NCBI GenBank assembly: GCA_947359465.1
Contig: OX375872.1
Location: forward strand, 17,468,018 to 17,532,017
Direction: 5' to 3'
Source of the DNA: Metellina segmentata
Taxonomy: Eukaryota > Arthropoda > Arachnida > Araneae > Tetragnathidae
DNA: 64,000 nucleotides
The position numbers and the translations under genes are program-made. The notes beneath the pieces are model-generated. The model saw only the letters and a program-made list of their open reading frames with translations, was not told the origin of the DNA and made no database searches. Below, piece by piece: positions 43,471 through 55,021 of this stretch. Each line of letters starts with the position of its first letter. Position 1 is the stretch's first letter.

Positions 43471-43479
43471 GCGTAATTC

Positions 43480-44860
43480 TTTATAGTAAGCTTGAATTTA
43501 CATTTGTGACTGTTCGACGACCATGCTAATATACTATAATATCGCTTCGACGCTATTGTAAACTTTCACAGTTATAATGTTACTTAAAGGCAGATAATTC
43601 ATTGACTATGGTGGCTATTTGGATTGAGAAATTGTGCGGAGGGTTATGTTTTACGGATCTACTCTTGTAACCTCTTCGTTCTAGAGGACAACAAATGTGG
43701 ACCCTTGGTTTTGCCTCTTAAATCGCAACTAAAGGCAAAATATTTATTGCAACCACACATTTACATTTGTGAATGTTCAATGAATGTACCAATATACAAT
43801 GTATCTTAAAGATCAATGAACGCTTTCATTATCTGAGTATTATTTCTTCCTGGATCTGTTGATTCCGGAGGACCAAATACGTGGACTTTTGGTTTTGCAA
43901 CTAGAAACCCAACTCTGTATTTTAACATCTGATTAACCTGTGTAAATATTCAAGAACACGTAAATATATAATTTCTTACAGCCACTGGAAGGTTTCACTG
44001 TATGATGGCGTATGGGGATGGACATTACTTGTTTTGGTACTTGCGAGTTTAAATGTACGCGTTTAATCTTTTAACCTCTTCGTTCAAGGGTCCACATATA
44101 TGAACCCTTGTTTTTGAATCCCAACTAAAAGCAAAATTCTTGATCGTAATCACTTATTCACATTTTCAAAATGTTCGATGAACATATCAATATGGAATCT
44201 CTTTTCCAGACGATGGAAGCTCTAATTGAGTGCTACTTGATGGTGCAACCTTGATGTAAGATGATCCATTGAGGATGGATATTACTTCGTTTGAATTCTT
44301 GTGAGTTTTTCACTGTGTGTTTGAACTTTTGAAACCTTTGTTCCGTGGGTTCGCATGCAGGTGGTAGACAAAATAATATGAACACTTGTCAAAAGACAAA
44401 AATCTTTATAAAATAGAGGTTGGCACAGTACAGCTTGTAACCAACATGGAATGGACAAATGCAGATCACGCACAACGTTCAAAAGAATGCGTATGCCTTT
44501 CTAATGCAGTACAATTACTCGTTCAAGAAGTGTGGCTGGAAGTAGATCTAGCAAACGTTGTCTCCAATATCCACATAATTGCTACTGATAAACTGATCCT
44601 TCCGTCTCCAGCTTCATTAGGTGGCAGACTTCTTTTTTAGATCACGCGGCTGTACCGGAAGGACGAATTACGGGGGTTCTAATGAGAATTCTATATGATG
44701 CGTGTACCTTTTATTCTATGTTGTATGTTCTATATGAACATTTAGTTTTGAGTCTAGAGTCCCAACTAAAGGAAATTTTTTAATGAAACCACTGCTTCAC
44801 ATCTGTGAATGCTCAATGAGCATGCCAATATATAATCCCTCTTCCAAACAATGGAATCTT
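43480..44860. repeat. Complex, diverged tandem repeat (units about 200-330 bp)
   Basis: Recurring landmarks are CACATTTGTGAATGTTCAAT, GA(A/G)CAT(A/G)(C/T)CAATATA, CCCAACTAAA(G/A)GCAAAAT and GTTACTTGATGGTG(T/C)AACC. At least four diverged units fall near 43,500, 43,740, 44,120 and 44,760. The 84-codon frame 44,386-44,640 opens at a non-ATG codon, has no recognised domain and lies inside one unit. Confidence 0.6.
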
Positions 44861-44869
44861 TTGTTATCT

Positions 44870-45525
44870 GAATAGAATTTGTCCCCTTGGTTCCGAAACG
44901 TTATCATAATCGAACTTTGAGATCTACTGTATACGGAACAATAGAAATATTTATGTAATTTCATTCTGAAAAAACATGTTGTATAGTAATTTAAACAGAC
45001 AAATGTTGGTTGAACAGTCCTCGTGGACAGATTGACTCACTGCAGAAGATAAAAGCAATTTCGCTCTATACTGTATGCAACGCCCAATATTTGCGATTTC
45101 ATCACAAAACAGCTTCGAATACGAAGAGAACCACTGCATACGGAGCAGACAAAAATATTCATGTCATTTTCTGAAAAGATTACCGATTCCCAAGATCGAT
45201 TTGTGTTTCATCGTCGAATTGCTCCGGAGAAGAAATTCAATTTTTATCTGAGGGATCATTTTGGCAAAAATATTTTGTTGGGGATTTCCTTACACGGCGT
45301 ACATGTGCTTGAAAATGGGATAAAATCAATCCGATGCATGTGGGAATCAGAACCCGTATTTTTTTTTATCCGAGTCCATTCTATGAGCCTATTTCGTTTC
45401 CTTTCAGGAAAACACTTGATTTAGATTTAGCAGTAGTCTTAACTTAAAAATTATTCGCAATTGAAGGATAATAACCTCAATCTCTCTCACAAATAGAGCA
45501 AACATGTTCTGAATATAACTTTCCA
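44870..45525. other. No recognised feature
   Basis: No supported element. An 87-codon frame at 45,161-45,424 (MSFSEKITDSQDRFVFHRRI...) starts with ATG but shows no domain I recognise. Confidence 0.35.
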
Positions 45526-45529
45526 AGTG

Positions 45530-45920
45530 GTTTCGACGAGATATTTCGTCCATCGAGATATGAGTAATTTTGCTAATAAGAGCATGTTTAGATTAGATGA
45601 ACTTTAATTATAGACACCCTGTATTTAAGAGAAACTTTTCGAATAGTCGTTGGTTGTTGCACTAGCGTAACGTTAGTTAAATACCTACCTGCGGAAAGTA
45701 AAATTATAAAAACAACATCTGAGCAAAATATACTGTTATATTTTTTACATACACAATTAATCCTCCAAATGGTTTCGACGATATATTTCGGAAACTAGAT
45801 ATTGATGATTGTTTCACGATGACAAGATCAAGATTTGGTCAGTTGACGAGATATCTCGTTCACCAAGACCTGACCAGCTTTACAAAAGGCGAGATACCTG
45901 GTCAAGACAACCTACATAAG
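45530..45920. repeat. CGAGATAT minisatellite, two blocks
   Basis: TTCGACGAGATATTTCGTCC, ATCGAGATATGAG at 45,532 and a second block at 45,770-45,905 (GACGAGATATCTCGTTCACC, AAGACCTGACCAG), separated by unrelated sequence. Confidence 0.65.
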
Positions 45921-45965
45921 TGTTTAATGATAGAATTTTTAAGGAAACTTCCTTTTAAACACAAG

Positions 45966-46130
45966 TTGACGTGGTGTGGAAATTTGAAGAGTTAGTTGCC
46001 AGTTCAGGTGTTATACATCGTCATCTGACCATGGATTAAAGTTACTTAGTGTCGTCCTTTATTTCTCTTGGGAATTGATAAGTAACCCGCTGTGATGCAC
46101 CTATGTGACGTTAGTAAATTACATACATAC
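45966..46130 (+). mobile_element. SINE family A, 5'-truncated
   Basis: Body from GACGTGGTGTGGAAATTTG through CGTCATCTGACCATGG to the tail TTACATACATAC. The head is absent, a typical result of incomplete reverse transcription. Confidence 0.82.
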
Positions 46131-46242
46131 TATAAGGGTTCTTAATTTGAAACGAATATATTCCAATTCTAAGAAAGCATTCTAATAATTAGGATAAAGG
46201 CATCCAAAGCATCGTTTCCCAAATTGTAGTCTAAGTCCAAAG

Positions 46243-46552
46243 GACCAAAAGACCGTCGTGTTCACGAGAGTTGGAATATCGTTTTGTTGCTCTAGTACGA
46301 CGTTATTTAAAAAAATTACTAAATTATCACGGGGGTTGGTGCAGATTAAATCTATTATGAGCTCAAATGTCCTTAAGTGGGCGTGGTGTGGAAGCTTAGA
46401 GAGGTTGGGTGCTGGTTCAGATGTTGTTCTCGCCATCTAACCGTGGTTCAAACTACGAGGGGCTGGTCCGGGATCTTTCCATTCGGGATAGATCTCCAAC
46501 TGCCGTGTTGCTCAAAAGCTATGTTGATAAATTACTTACCTACTATCTACCA
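46243..46552 (+). mobile_element. SINE family A, rearranged or nested copy
   Basis: A short 5' piece (AAAAGACCGTCGTGTTCACG) runs directly into a tail piece (GTTGCTCTAGTACGACGTTA, 46,282-46,320). It is followed by a second body (GGGGGTTGGTGCAGATTAAA to TTACCTACTATCTACC). Two copies have been joined, with about 200 bp of the first missing. Confidence 0.75.
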
Positions 46553-47070
46553 AAAATTGCAGTGGTAGAACGGATGCCGGTTCCATGACAAGAACCACCT
46601 GCCTTTCGAAAGTATTACAAAAATGCCTCGTGGAAAATGCCCAAACAAATCAACATTAATTGCATTGGTATATATATTTTACTGCGGGAACGCATATTAT
46701 TTATTCTAGAATGTACTTACATGTTTCAAGATGGTCACTTCTAGCTAGTGGATTCCTAACTGAATTCCTGTAATAATATTATTAGGAAACATAAATTTTG
46801 AGGCGATGGAAGTTTTAGTAGGTTTTTTTAGAGTATCCAAACAGGAGTATAAAAAGAAATTCGATACTCAATATCCTGTAAAAACGAAAACGTGTTCTGT
46901 TGACAGACCATTTGTCAGTAACAGAAAATATTTTGCTTAACTACAGTGTATAAGAATATATACAGTGTATAAGAACTAATAAAGTAAATACCTAGAGTGC
47001 ATGAACCAACTCTCTGAGAGGTTATTATTTCATGCATGACTTCTAATCACGTTTTACAATTTTCATCAAT
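46553..47070. other. No recognised feature
   Basis: No repeat or coding signal recognised. Confidence 0.45.
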
Positions 47071-47074
47071 AGAC

Positions 47075-47340
47075 ATTATTCAAAGGACTCTATTCTAATG
47101 AAGTTAACAATAGAATCTTTTCAAAGGTATCTATTCTAAGGAAAGGAGCAATAATATACTTCAAAACATAATCTAAGGAAAGGACCGGTGGCCATATTTT
47201 TGAAAGTTGAAGGAATCCATGCATTCTTTGATTCTTTCAACCAATAAATTTGGTAATTTAGTCAATAATAGTGTTTTGAGGTAAAAGTTATGATATGAGG
47301 AAATCTCGCGAAGGCGACGACGTCAGTACAACTTTCTAAG
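47075..47340 (-). repeat. Foldback-type satellite arm with terminal segment E2
   Basis: Four reversed units (AAGGACTCTATTCTAATGAA, AGGAAAGGAGCAATAA), then E2 (TTTCAACCAATAAATTTGGT, AATTTAGTCAATAATAGTG, GAGGAAATCTCGCG). Confidence 0.7.
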
Positions 47341-47855
47341 TACTACAGTACTTAGGCTATCATGACCTACCATTCTCAGAGATCCTAAGTCGGTTCTCTG
47401 AGAAAAAATGAATTGACTCGAGAACCACACAATACACTAAGTTTCATCTTCAACAAAAAGCATAACAAGCATATTTATATTTTTAACACGAGAACACAAA
47501 CTAGATACAAATGTAAGTGTTTCAACATTCACCACCGCATGACCAGAATAAACAAACAAGCAGATGCGGTAATTTAGTCATTAAGTGTGTTTTGAGGCAA
47601 AAGTAAGATTACAACACTCGGAAATATCTCAATCGATGAGGAGTAGCACCTCCTAAGTACCACAGTTCTTAAGGTAACATGGTAACCCCGAGAAGAAGTA
47701 AATCGCCGCAAAAACCACTCAATGAACAACTTTTCATCTTCTTCAAAAAGCATAACAAGCATATTTATATTTTTAACACGAGAAACCCAAACTAGATTGA
47801 AGCGTAATTGCCTTAACTTCCATGTCCAGAATAAACAAACCCGTCGGCCAACAAG
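47230..47855. repeat. Tandem duplication of E2 plus flank, unit about 320 bp
   Basis: GGTAATTTAGTCA...TTTTGAGG(T/C)AAAAGT(T/A)A...GGAAAT at 47,248 recurs at 47,569. Both copies continue into a shared flank with CTAAGTAC(T/C)ACAGT, AAAAAGCATAACAAGCATAT, TTATATTTTTAACACGAGAA and CCAGAATAAACAAAC. So the foldback end and its flank were duplicated together. Confidence 0.8.
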
Positions 47856-48034
47856 AAGAGTGCAAGAAGCATTTATTTATCATTCGCACTGAACACCTCC
47901 CAGGGAATACATTTGGAAAGTGCAGCGGTGTTCATGTTTTACAACGGACATTAAATCGTTAAGTATTCAGTACTTGGGGGAAAAGGTGCGTCTCTCCGCA
48001 AAGGATCTCAGAGATAAGGTTTCCCAGGATCGTA

Positions 48035-48337
48035 ATGTATACGGCTCATAAACGACCATTGGGACCTTTTAAATTGCAGCGTAAGAAGGGATTGATTCCG
48101 TCTAAGGAGAGGACTTTTCTTTCTCGGGGAAATGAAGGCAACAAGACTGTTTTAAAGAGCTTTGGACGGGATTGTTTTAAAGAAGAGTACAGGAAGCTGA
48201 GGAGCATTGCGAGATGTAAAGGGGAGTGTCGAAACGACGTGGAAATTCGAAATGTTCTTTCGTGTCTGTGGAATAAATTTACATACTGGATGAATTCTTA
48301 TAGGCTTCGTTTGTTTCTCGAATTGTGGAGGTGGTAG
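48035..48337 (+). CDS. Uncertain open frame, 100 codons
   Basis: The longest ATG-started frame that does not overlap a repeat I recognise. It begins MYTAHKRPLGPFKLQRKKGL and is rich in Lys and Arg (predicted basic). It has three Cys in the middle (DCFKE, ARCKGEC) and ends NSYRLRLFLELWRW. I recognise no domain. Sequence just upstream (TTTCCCAG) could pass as a weak splice acceptor and GAG|GTGGTA near the end as a donor, so it might be an exon, but chance is at least as likely. It lies between a foldback end and a reversed foldback end. Confidence 0.15.
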   Translation: MYTAHKRPLGPFKLQRKKGLIPSKERTFLSRGNEGNKTVLKSFGRDCFKEEYRKLRSIARCKGECRNDVEIRNVLSCLWNKFTYWMNSYRLRLFLELWRW

Positions 48338-48384
48338 TATGGTAATTGTTTCAAGCTATGAACGTTGTGAGATTTGAATGTAGC

Positions 48385-48670
48385 GTAGTTGTTTTTACAC
48401 ACACACTTAATGACAGAGTAGTTAGACCTTTCTAAGGAATCCCTGCATTATTTCAACCTACTCAAAAATTCTATTAGTATCATTACAAAATCATTTGGAA
48501 CTGTTCTATTGGCCTACTTTGTAGAATAGAACCCTTTGTAAAAATTATATTAATTCAATTGAACTATCTTTTATCCTATTCTGTTGAATAGAATCCCTTG
48601 GAACTATTCTGCTGATCCATTCCAAGAATCCTTCGGAACAATTCTACTCATCCCCATTCTTCTTTTCTAA
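48385..48670 (+). repeat. Foldback-type satellite arm starting with reversed E2
   Basis: GTTGTTTTTACACACACACT, TAATGACAGAGTAGTTAGAC is the reversed E2 segment. It is followed by about six forward units (GAATAGAATCCCTTGGAACT, ATTCTG), as at the left end of 17,365-18,773. Confidence 0.65.
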
Positions 48671-48689
48671 GAAATACCGTGCTGAATCA

Positions 48690-48988
48690 GGTTCGCAGTA
48701 GCTCAGTTGGTAGAGTCGTGGATTAACAACAAAGGGCGAGTGAGTTCGATACTCGATCCAACCAAAGACAGTCTTGTCCGTGTTAGCTGGTTCATGTTAA
48801 GTCTGTAGTGTTCATGTTTGGAGAGTGGGGACCAACTCAAGTGTGATCTTGTCATCGGACCATCGTTCAAATTTACGACGTGTCGTCCTCGGATCTTTCC
48901 CATCAGGATAGATACCGAAACGTCAACAATAGCCCGGTGTGTTTCTTCAGTGATTCGTTAGCTCAACTACCTACCTACTAATTACTTA
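48690..48988 (+). mobile_element. SINE family A, full length with good A box
   Basis: The head GCAGTAGCTCAGTTGGTAGA holds a perfect A-box match TAGCTCAGTTGG (48,699-48,710). The B-box area GAGTTCGATACTCGATCC carries a small duplication. The body lacks about 20 bp around the GTCCTCACG region. The tail is CTCAACTACCTACCTAC. Confidence 0.88.
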
Positions 48989-49179
48989 AAGTCATTAATT
49001 CGTTTAATAACGGACGAACGCATATGGAAAGTTTTTACTGAAACAAATTAATAAACTATCCAAGGTAAGGTATTGGAGTCGAACCTTTAACACTTTATCC
49101 CTGATGCTCCGTACTTAACTATCACGGCGTTATCATTATATATCATTAGCATTATATATGGCGTCAATAGATGAGTTAA

Positions 49180-49507
49180 ATCGTTATCTAACCGTGTTTC
49201 AAAATTACGCGGTATTACTCGGATCTATCCTCTCGGAATTTTTTTAAGTCAGAGCGACGTAAATTCATCGTATAAAAACAAAAATTCCGCATTCCGTATC
49301 GTTTTTGTCTACACTGATAATTCCTGTCATACAAAAGTTTCGAGAATGGTGTGTCAGCTCAGGTATTGACCTCGTCATCTGACCACTGTACAAAATTACG
49401 TGGAGTTGTCCTGGCATATTTCCTTCCGGGATTGATCACGTACCGTGTCCCACAACCCGTTATGTTGCTCGAATGCAATGAAAATCCAACTGCCTACCTA
49501 TCTACCA
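49180..49507 (+). mobile_element. SINE family A, two 5'-truncated pieces
   Basis: 49,180-49,240 holds CGTTATCTAACCGTGTTTCA, AAATTACGCGGTATTACTCG. 49,335-49,507 holds AAGTTTCGAGAATGGTGTGT, CAGCTCAGG...CTGCCTACCTATCTACC. The same body region appears twice, so these are separate copies. Confidence 0.75.
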
Positions 49508-49509
49508 TA

Positions 49510-50060
49510 CAAAAGCCCTTCTTATCAACTAACCAAGAAGCAAAAAAAAAAAGGATCAACAATTCTGAGACATTTTTTAAGTTCTTAAATGACCATAATA
49601 AAGTATGTGTATTCATTGATAAAAGACGAGTTACTATTCCTTACGTCTAAAGGATCTCATTTAGACAAGGATTTGAAACTTGAGAATGGGAGATAGAATT
49701 GCGGAAGAGATGGAATTGTTTCCTGTGTGTGTACGTTTCTCTTACAGACGAATAAAAGACTGAAGAAATGGAATATATAGGATATTTGTTTTCTATGGTG
49801 GGGAAAAAGAAAGTCACACATTCCCGATGATATTATCAAGGATTTATTCATGTCAAGGTCAGTTGAGGACAGAGCAGAAAAAGGCTGGAATCAAAGAGAA
49901 AATATATCACATTCTGTAGCTGTCTAGATTTTATGTAAACATACGTGTTGTCAAAATTGTGTTAAAATAACTACAGTATGAATTTGTTTTTGCTATCGAT
50001 GTTATTCTCTACCGCTTAAATTAATGAATCAGTAAAAATTCATTATGGTAAGAGAACTAA
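49510..50060. other. No recognised feature
   Basis: No repeat or coding signal recognised. Confidence 0.4.
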
Positions 50061-50069
50061 TTCATTTAG

Positions 50070-50560
50070 GTATTAGGTGATTTCCTTAGAAAACAACAAT
50101 TTGAAAAGAATCTGTTGGTCTTTTAATTCGAAAATAATCCGTTGGAACGACACTATGGATCTTTCCTCAGAATATAATTCTTTGGAAATATCTTCTAGCT
50201 CATTTCTTTAGAATAGAATCAGTTGGAATAATTGTGTGTTGATGCTTACCTCAGAACATATTCCCTTGGAAATATTCATGTTTGTCCTTTAAAAAGAAAA
50301 TAATCCTTTGGAAAGATATTATTTTCACTTTCCTTAGAATAGAATTGTTTAGAAAGTGTTTATTGGTCATATTCTTGGAATAAAATCATTTCCAAGGATT
50401 ATGTTGGTGCTTTACCAAGGCTAGAATCCTTTGGAAAGATTCTGTTGGTCCTTTAATTAAAAAACACTGTTTCAAAAAATGCTATTGACCCATTCCTTAT
50501 AATAAATTGTTTGGAAATATTATGTTGGTCCTATTTCTATGGGGTCAAATATGCCTGCGT
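50070..50560 (+). repeat. Foldback-type satellite arm, forward units
   Basis: About twelve units (CCTTAGAATAGAATTGTTTA, TTTGGAAAGATTCTGTTGGT). The right edge GGGGTCAAATATGCCTGCGT...TTCACCTTTGCAAC resembles a reversed E1 segment. Confidence 0.7.
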
Positions 50561-50564
50561 CTTT

Positions 50565-51120
50565 ATTCCTTCACCTTTGCAACTTTATGTAGTTAGAGAA
50601 AGGTTTAGCAGATTTTGTAACAATAAGGCAACGGAAGATGAATGGTACGGTAGCTTTTCCTATTCCACTTCCTAAACGAAAAATAACTTTCCTTTCTTAA
50701 ATCGAGAGGAACTTGTTTCCCTGAATCATTTGCATCCATCATTTGAAACAACTTCACTCCCAAACTTCAATTCTAAAGGAATTCAAGAGTTAATAAACGA
50801 ACGTAAAGGGAAGAGTGTTACGTATGCGTGAGCAGTTTTTCACACCTTGGAACACAGATCTAATTATAAGGGAGAGTGCCAACTGACCTTATATTTTGTA
50901 GAAGCGCCCAGTTTGCAACAAATTGATATTTGTGCTACACTTCAAGGTTTAATTAGGGTTATGTGGAGCATATTACGGGGTACTTCAAGTTTAAACAAGA
51001 ATATTTTGTAACAGGTTGTAAAGGAAAGTTTATAGCATCATATTTAGGAAATAAATGTCTATCATTTTATAAAGAATATAAATTAACCGTTGGATTAGAG
51101 AATGTTAATAAAATTAGGTT
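50565..51120. other. No recognised feature
   Basis: No repeat or coding signal recognised. Confidence 0.4.
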
Positions 51121-51129
51121 TATAACATT

Positions 51130-51260
51130 CTTAATCGTCCAAGTGGATTTGACGAAATATCTCGTCTATCAAGATCTGATCAATTTTTCGAGATATCTCG
51201 TCTATTAAGATCTGCTAATGGTTCTGTTATTTACAAGATACCTCGTCGAGAATATTACCA
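51130..51260. repeat. CGAGATAT minisatellite block
   Basis: GACGAAATATCTCGTCTATC, AAGATCTGATCAATTTTTCG, AGATATCTCGTC. The core CGAGATATCTCG here is a perfect 12-bp palindrome. Confidence 0.7.
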
Positions 51261-51264
51261 GAAG

Positions 51265-51985
51265 CGATAAGGAACACCAGTATTTTTAAAGGTTACCTTA
51301 AAACTTACCTTTAGTAACGAAATCGGGGCACTTTACATAACCGAATACATAAAGGCTAGTGCATATTCAAATTTTGGATTACTGACTTCAGAGGCTCTAA
51401 CATTGGAAAAGTTTGTCCTACAACAGGTGTTGTCTTCTTTTTAAGTTTCGTGTGTCCATACAAAGCCAATAACAATAACAAGCAAATATTTATACGAATA
51501 AGCATTATTGCAGGATGTCCACTCTCCTTGGCGGTTACACAACCTTCTTCTCTACATTTACATACATATTATGGTAATTACGCCAGCGATGGTTGCGCCA
51601 TCTGACGAAGAATTTATAAAATGACTACACAGGAACGCATCCAACAACTCATTCTCTTTAAGTATACTCGGTACAAAGCCTCGCCAGTGTTCGAGGAGAT
51701 CACACAGTCTACAAAAGACCACCTCATCTCTCTTTTAAGGTCCCCCCCCCCTTCTGATTAGTAGTCACCAATCACCCTTGTGTCTCATGGTATTCGATGC
51801 AGTGTCACCTCAGCAGTTCAGAGACATTTTTACTGTTAGCCTCTGTTATCGCTTGTATTTATCCACCGGTTTGGTAATTCTTGGCGTACCTTCTATATCC
51901 TTTTACCACATCCAGCTCACTTTACTAGATCGACGTTAGAAGTAAGTAGACTGAACATTGTAGCTGAGAAACGGTACAAAAAGTG
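51265..51985. other. No recognised feature
   Basis: Contains a C10 run near 51,745 and no recognised gene or element. Confidence 0.4.
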
Positions 51986-52489
51986 TGACTAATATGTCGA
52001 CTTACAGTCACGTTACTGATCTGTGAAAAAGTGACTGGTACGTCTAATTTTAAATTTTATCGTCTCGTTTTGGCGATATAACATCTTACCATTGGGTAAT
52101 TGTGTGAATTCGGATTTCTGTAGAGTGATGACAAAAAAAGTGAATTTACTACTATGACGCGTGAACCAATCAGATGATAAATTAATCGATGGTCGTCTCT
52201 AACGTTCAGCGGACCAATCAGATGAAGAATGTTCGTTTCCTCCCTGCAGGTGAAAATAGTGTAAGGTTCATACGATCCTGGGAATAAAAAAAGGCTGGCT
52301 ATACAACATGGAAGGGTAGATAAGTGAAAGCGCATTTCTATAGATTGGCAATAAAAGTGGTGAAACAGTCAAAGTTGTCAATCAGAGGATGAATCACTGA
52401 GTCTCCTGTCCCGCGGACCAATCAAATGATGAATGTTCGGTTATACCTAGGACCCACAAGTTATCTAAGGGCCATGCTAGTACTACTTT

Positions 52490-52735
52490 TGGTCATATGA
52501 TTATATTTTAAGAAAATAATTGATAGAAACTTTACAAAAAATTCTACTCTAAGGAAAGCACCAATAGTATCTTAACAAGGGATTGTATTCTAAGGCTAGG
52601 AACAGTAGAATATTTTCAAGGAAATAATCAAAAGAACTGTTCCAATGCGAATGTTTTTTAAGTTCGAAAGATGAATTTTCTTTAAATATATGGTTAGTTA
52701 GTCATTAAGTATGTTGTGGTGTAAAACAACACTAC
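52490..52735 (-). repeat. Foldback-type satellite arm with E2
   Basis: Reversed units (TCTACTCTAAGGAAAGCACC, ATTGTATTCTAAGG), then GTTAGTTAGTCATTAAGTAT, GTTGTGGTGTAAAACAACAC, TACAAACTC. Confidence 0.65.
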
Positions 52736-52737
52736 AA

Positions 52738-52771
52738 ACTCAAAGGTTAACCAGAGAGTTAACCTTTGAGT
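52738..52771. repeat. Perfect palindrome, 14-bp arms with 6-bp loop
   Basis: ACTCAAAGGTTAAC, loop CAGAGA, then GTTAACCTTTGAGT. It lies exactly at the outer edge of a foldback-arm end. Each arm contains GTTAAC. Confidence 0.97.
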
Positions 52772-54834
52772 AGGAAAATATGACTAAACCCATCGCGGCA
52801 TAAAATTAAGAACTAACTGTTAAAGATTCACTATTTTGACGTTTTAATTTGAGTCATTTACCTCTTTGTTGTAAATTAAAACAGGATTTCAATTTGTTTT
52901 TTCGATATCTTGAAGATTTCTATGAACTATTTCAACCTGTGCATCTGTTTCGAGCAAATCAGTTGTTAAATTAATTATTAGAAACTAAATGTATTAAAAT
53001 TGGATAGTGAGAAAAACTAATTATCGAGCTTAAAAGAAGTACCGCAGTTTGCGAATCGTGCTTTGGGAAGTATGAGAGACCTAATTTCACCGAATACAAC
53101 CAAAAGAGACCAACTATCGTAGGCTTGAACAAAGTAAAACAAACCCATTTGGTAATTTCTTCCGATTTTTCCAAAATTCCTCAGAGATAACAATGCGCGT
53201 AATTTTGGGACTGCTAATTACGCGAGGAACAATGCAAAGAAGCTGGCAGTGCTTCTGAAACGGAGACAAGGGGAATATAATTAGGCTTCTTATAAGAAAA
53301 CACAGCTCCCTTTGGAGACGCTGTTCTTTTATTCTCACTGATAATGACTGCTTTCGGTGGAGAGAGAACTCATTTTGAATACATTTTTGAAAGATCAGCT
53401 ATGGAAAAGAAACTCCTTGAAAATATTCCGAATTTATTTAATTACCAGTCTTAGATACGGATAAAATAATCTTGTCTGTTACTCATTCAAACCCAACAGT
53501 TGGAATATGTTATTTTGCATGTACGCTTGACAGGAAGAATTCAGTAAGTATGGCGTTTCTTACAACACTTATTTTTAAGCGTTGCAGACTGTTTGATACA
53601 GGATGCAGTTCCAGGTGATTGTTCAATGTATTGGTTCATTAAACTTGGTTTGAGATACTAAAAACATTGCTTTTGGACTAAATATGATAAATGCACGTGC
53701 AACATTGCCTTTTACACTAACAAGCTCTTATTTGTACTTAGGCAACCATTTTCCTTTATTTGTCTTTCTTAAGTTCTAAGTATGTTAATTTTTCGTGCGA
53801 CCAACATGTCGACTAGAAGTCAAATAACTGCTCTGTGAAAAACTGACACATGAATGGTCAATTTTGCCTTATCGTGTCGTTTGGCAATATAACGTCTTAT
53901 GACATGATAGATGTGTGAATGGTCATTTCTGTAAGAATGGAGACAAATAGACAAAATCTACACTAGGTCGCGAAGTCCAATCAGATGATGAATAAATGGA
54001 TGGGCTTCATCTCCCGTTCCGTTTACCAATTCGCTGATGAATTTTTGTTTCCATCCGGCAGACAAAAGTAGTCTAAGTGTCACGTTTCTACAAATCGTGG
54101 TTACATGATCCCGGGCATATAAAAAAAAAGGTTACCAATTTTTCTGAAATCTCCAGAGATAACAATGCGCGTAATTTTGGGATTGCTATTTACGCGAAGA
54201 ACAATGATAAGAAGCTGGCAGTGTGTCTGGAACGAATACAAGGTACATATAATTAGGTTTCTTATAAGAAAGCACAGCTCCCTTTGAGACATTGTCCTTT
54301 TCTCACTGATAATAACTGATTTCTACAGAGAGAACGCATTTCGAATAATATTTTGAAAGATCGGCTATGGAAAAGAAACTCCTTGATAATATTCCGCATT
54401 TCATTTAATTACCATTCTTATATAAGGATAAAATAATTTCTGGTATTCTTTCAAACCTTACAATTGAAATCTGGTTTTTTTTTCATGCATATTCGTCAGA
54501 AATAATGAGATAAGTATGACGTTACTCACACTTTAACAATTTTTTATTTGAGTGTTACGGACTGTTTGATAGATGATATGCCAGTGATTACTCAATGTAT
54601 TAATTCATTAAATATGGATTCAGATACTAAAATAATCGCTTTAGAACAAAATCTGTCAAGTGTAATATTGCTTAACACTAACAAGTTCCTATTTATACCT
54701 AGACAACTGATTTTTATTGAACACGTGTTTTTATTCGTCTTATTAAATTCTGATGTATGTAATTATTTCATTACACAACTTCGTTTCAGACAGGTTTCCT
54801 AAGTTACAAGATCTTTCTCTTCGATTTATCAAGG

Positions 54835-55015
54835 AAGGTATTGAGAATTTCTGACCATAATTTCCCGGTATTGATAATTTCAGTCAATACATTACAACCG
54901 TTGTTGAGAATTTCCGCCCATAATTTACTGATATTAAATTTTTTACCCGTAATTTACCGGAATAAAGACTTTCCGTACGTAATATACCGAAATTGAGAAT
55001 TCCTCCACGTCTATA
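54835..55015. repeat. Minisatellite, about 40-bp units
   Basis: GTATTGAGAATTTC(T/C)G(A/C)CC, ATAATTT(C/A)C(C/T)GGTATTG repeats about five times. Confidence 0.8.
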
Positions 55016-55021
55016 GTTTAA

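Larger units (their letters stand above)
51990..54800. repeat. Segmental tandem duplication, unit about 1 kb, with an insertion
   Basis: 53,160-53,740 aligns with 54,135-54,690 over AGAGATAACAATGCGCGTAA, ACGCGA(G/A)GAACAATG, AAGAAGCTGGCAGTG, AAAGAAACTCCTTGA and ACTGTTTGATA(C/G)A. The preceding part, 53,800-54,130 (CTGTGAAAAACTGAC, GGCAATATAACGTCTTA, CCAATCAGATGATGAA), aligns with 52,020-52,300. The first unit is split by about 850 bp (52,310-53,150) that includes a foldback arm. Frames at 53,114-53,338 and 54,101-54,292 are parallel readings of the two copies. Confidence 0.75.

Noticed and set aside
44386..44640. 84-codon frame as a gene
   Set aside because: It opens at a non-ATG codon, has no recognised domain and lies inside a degenerate tandem repeat unit.
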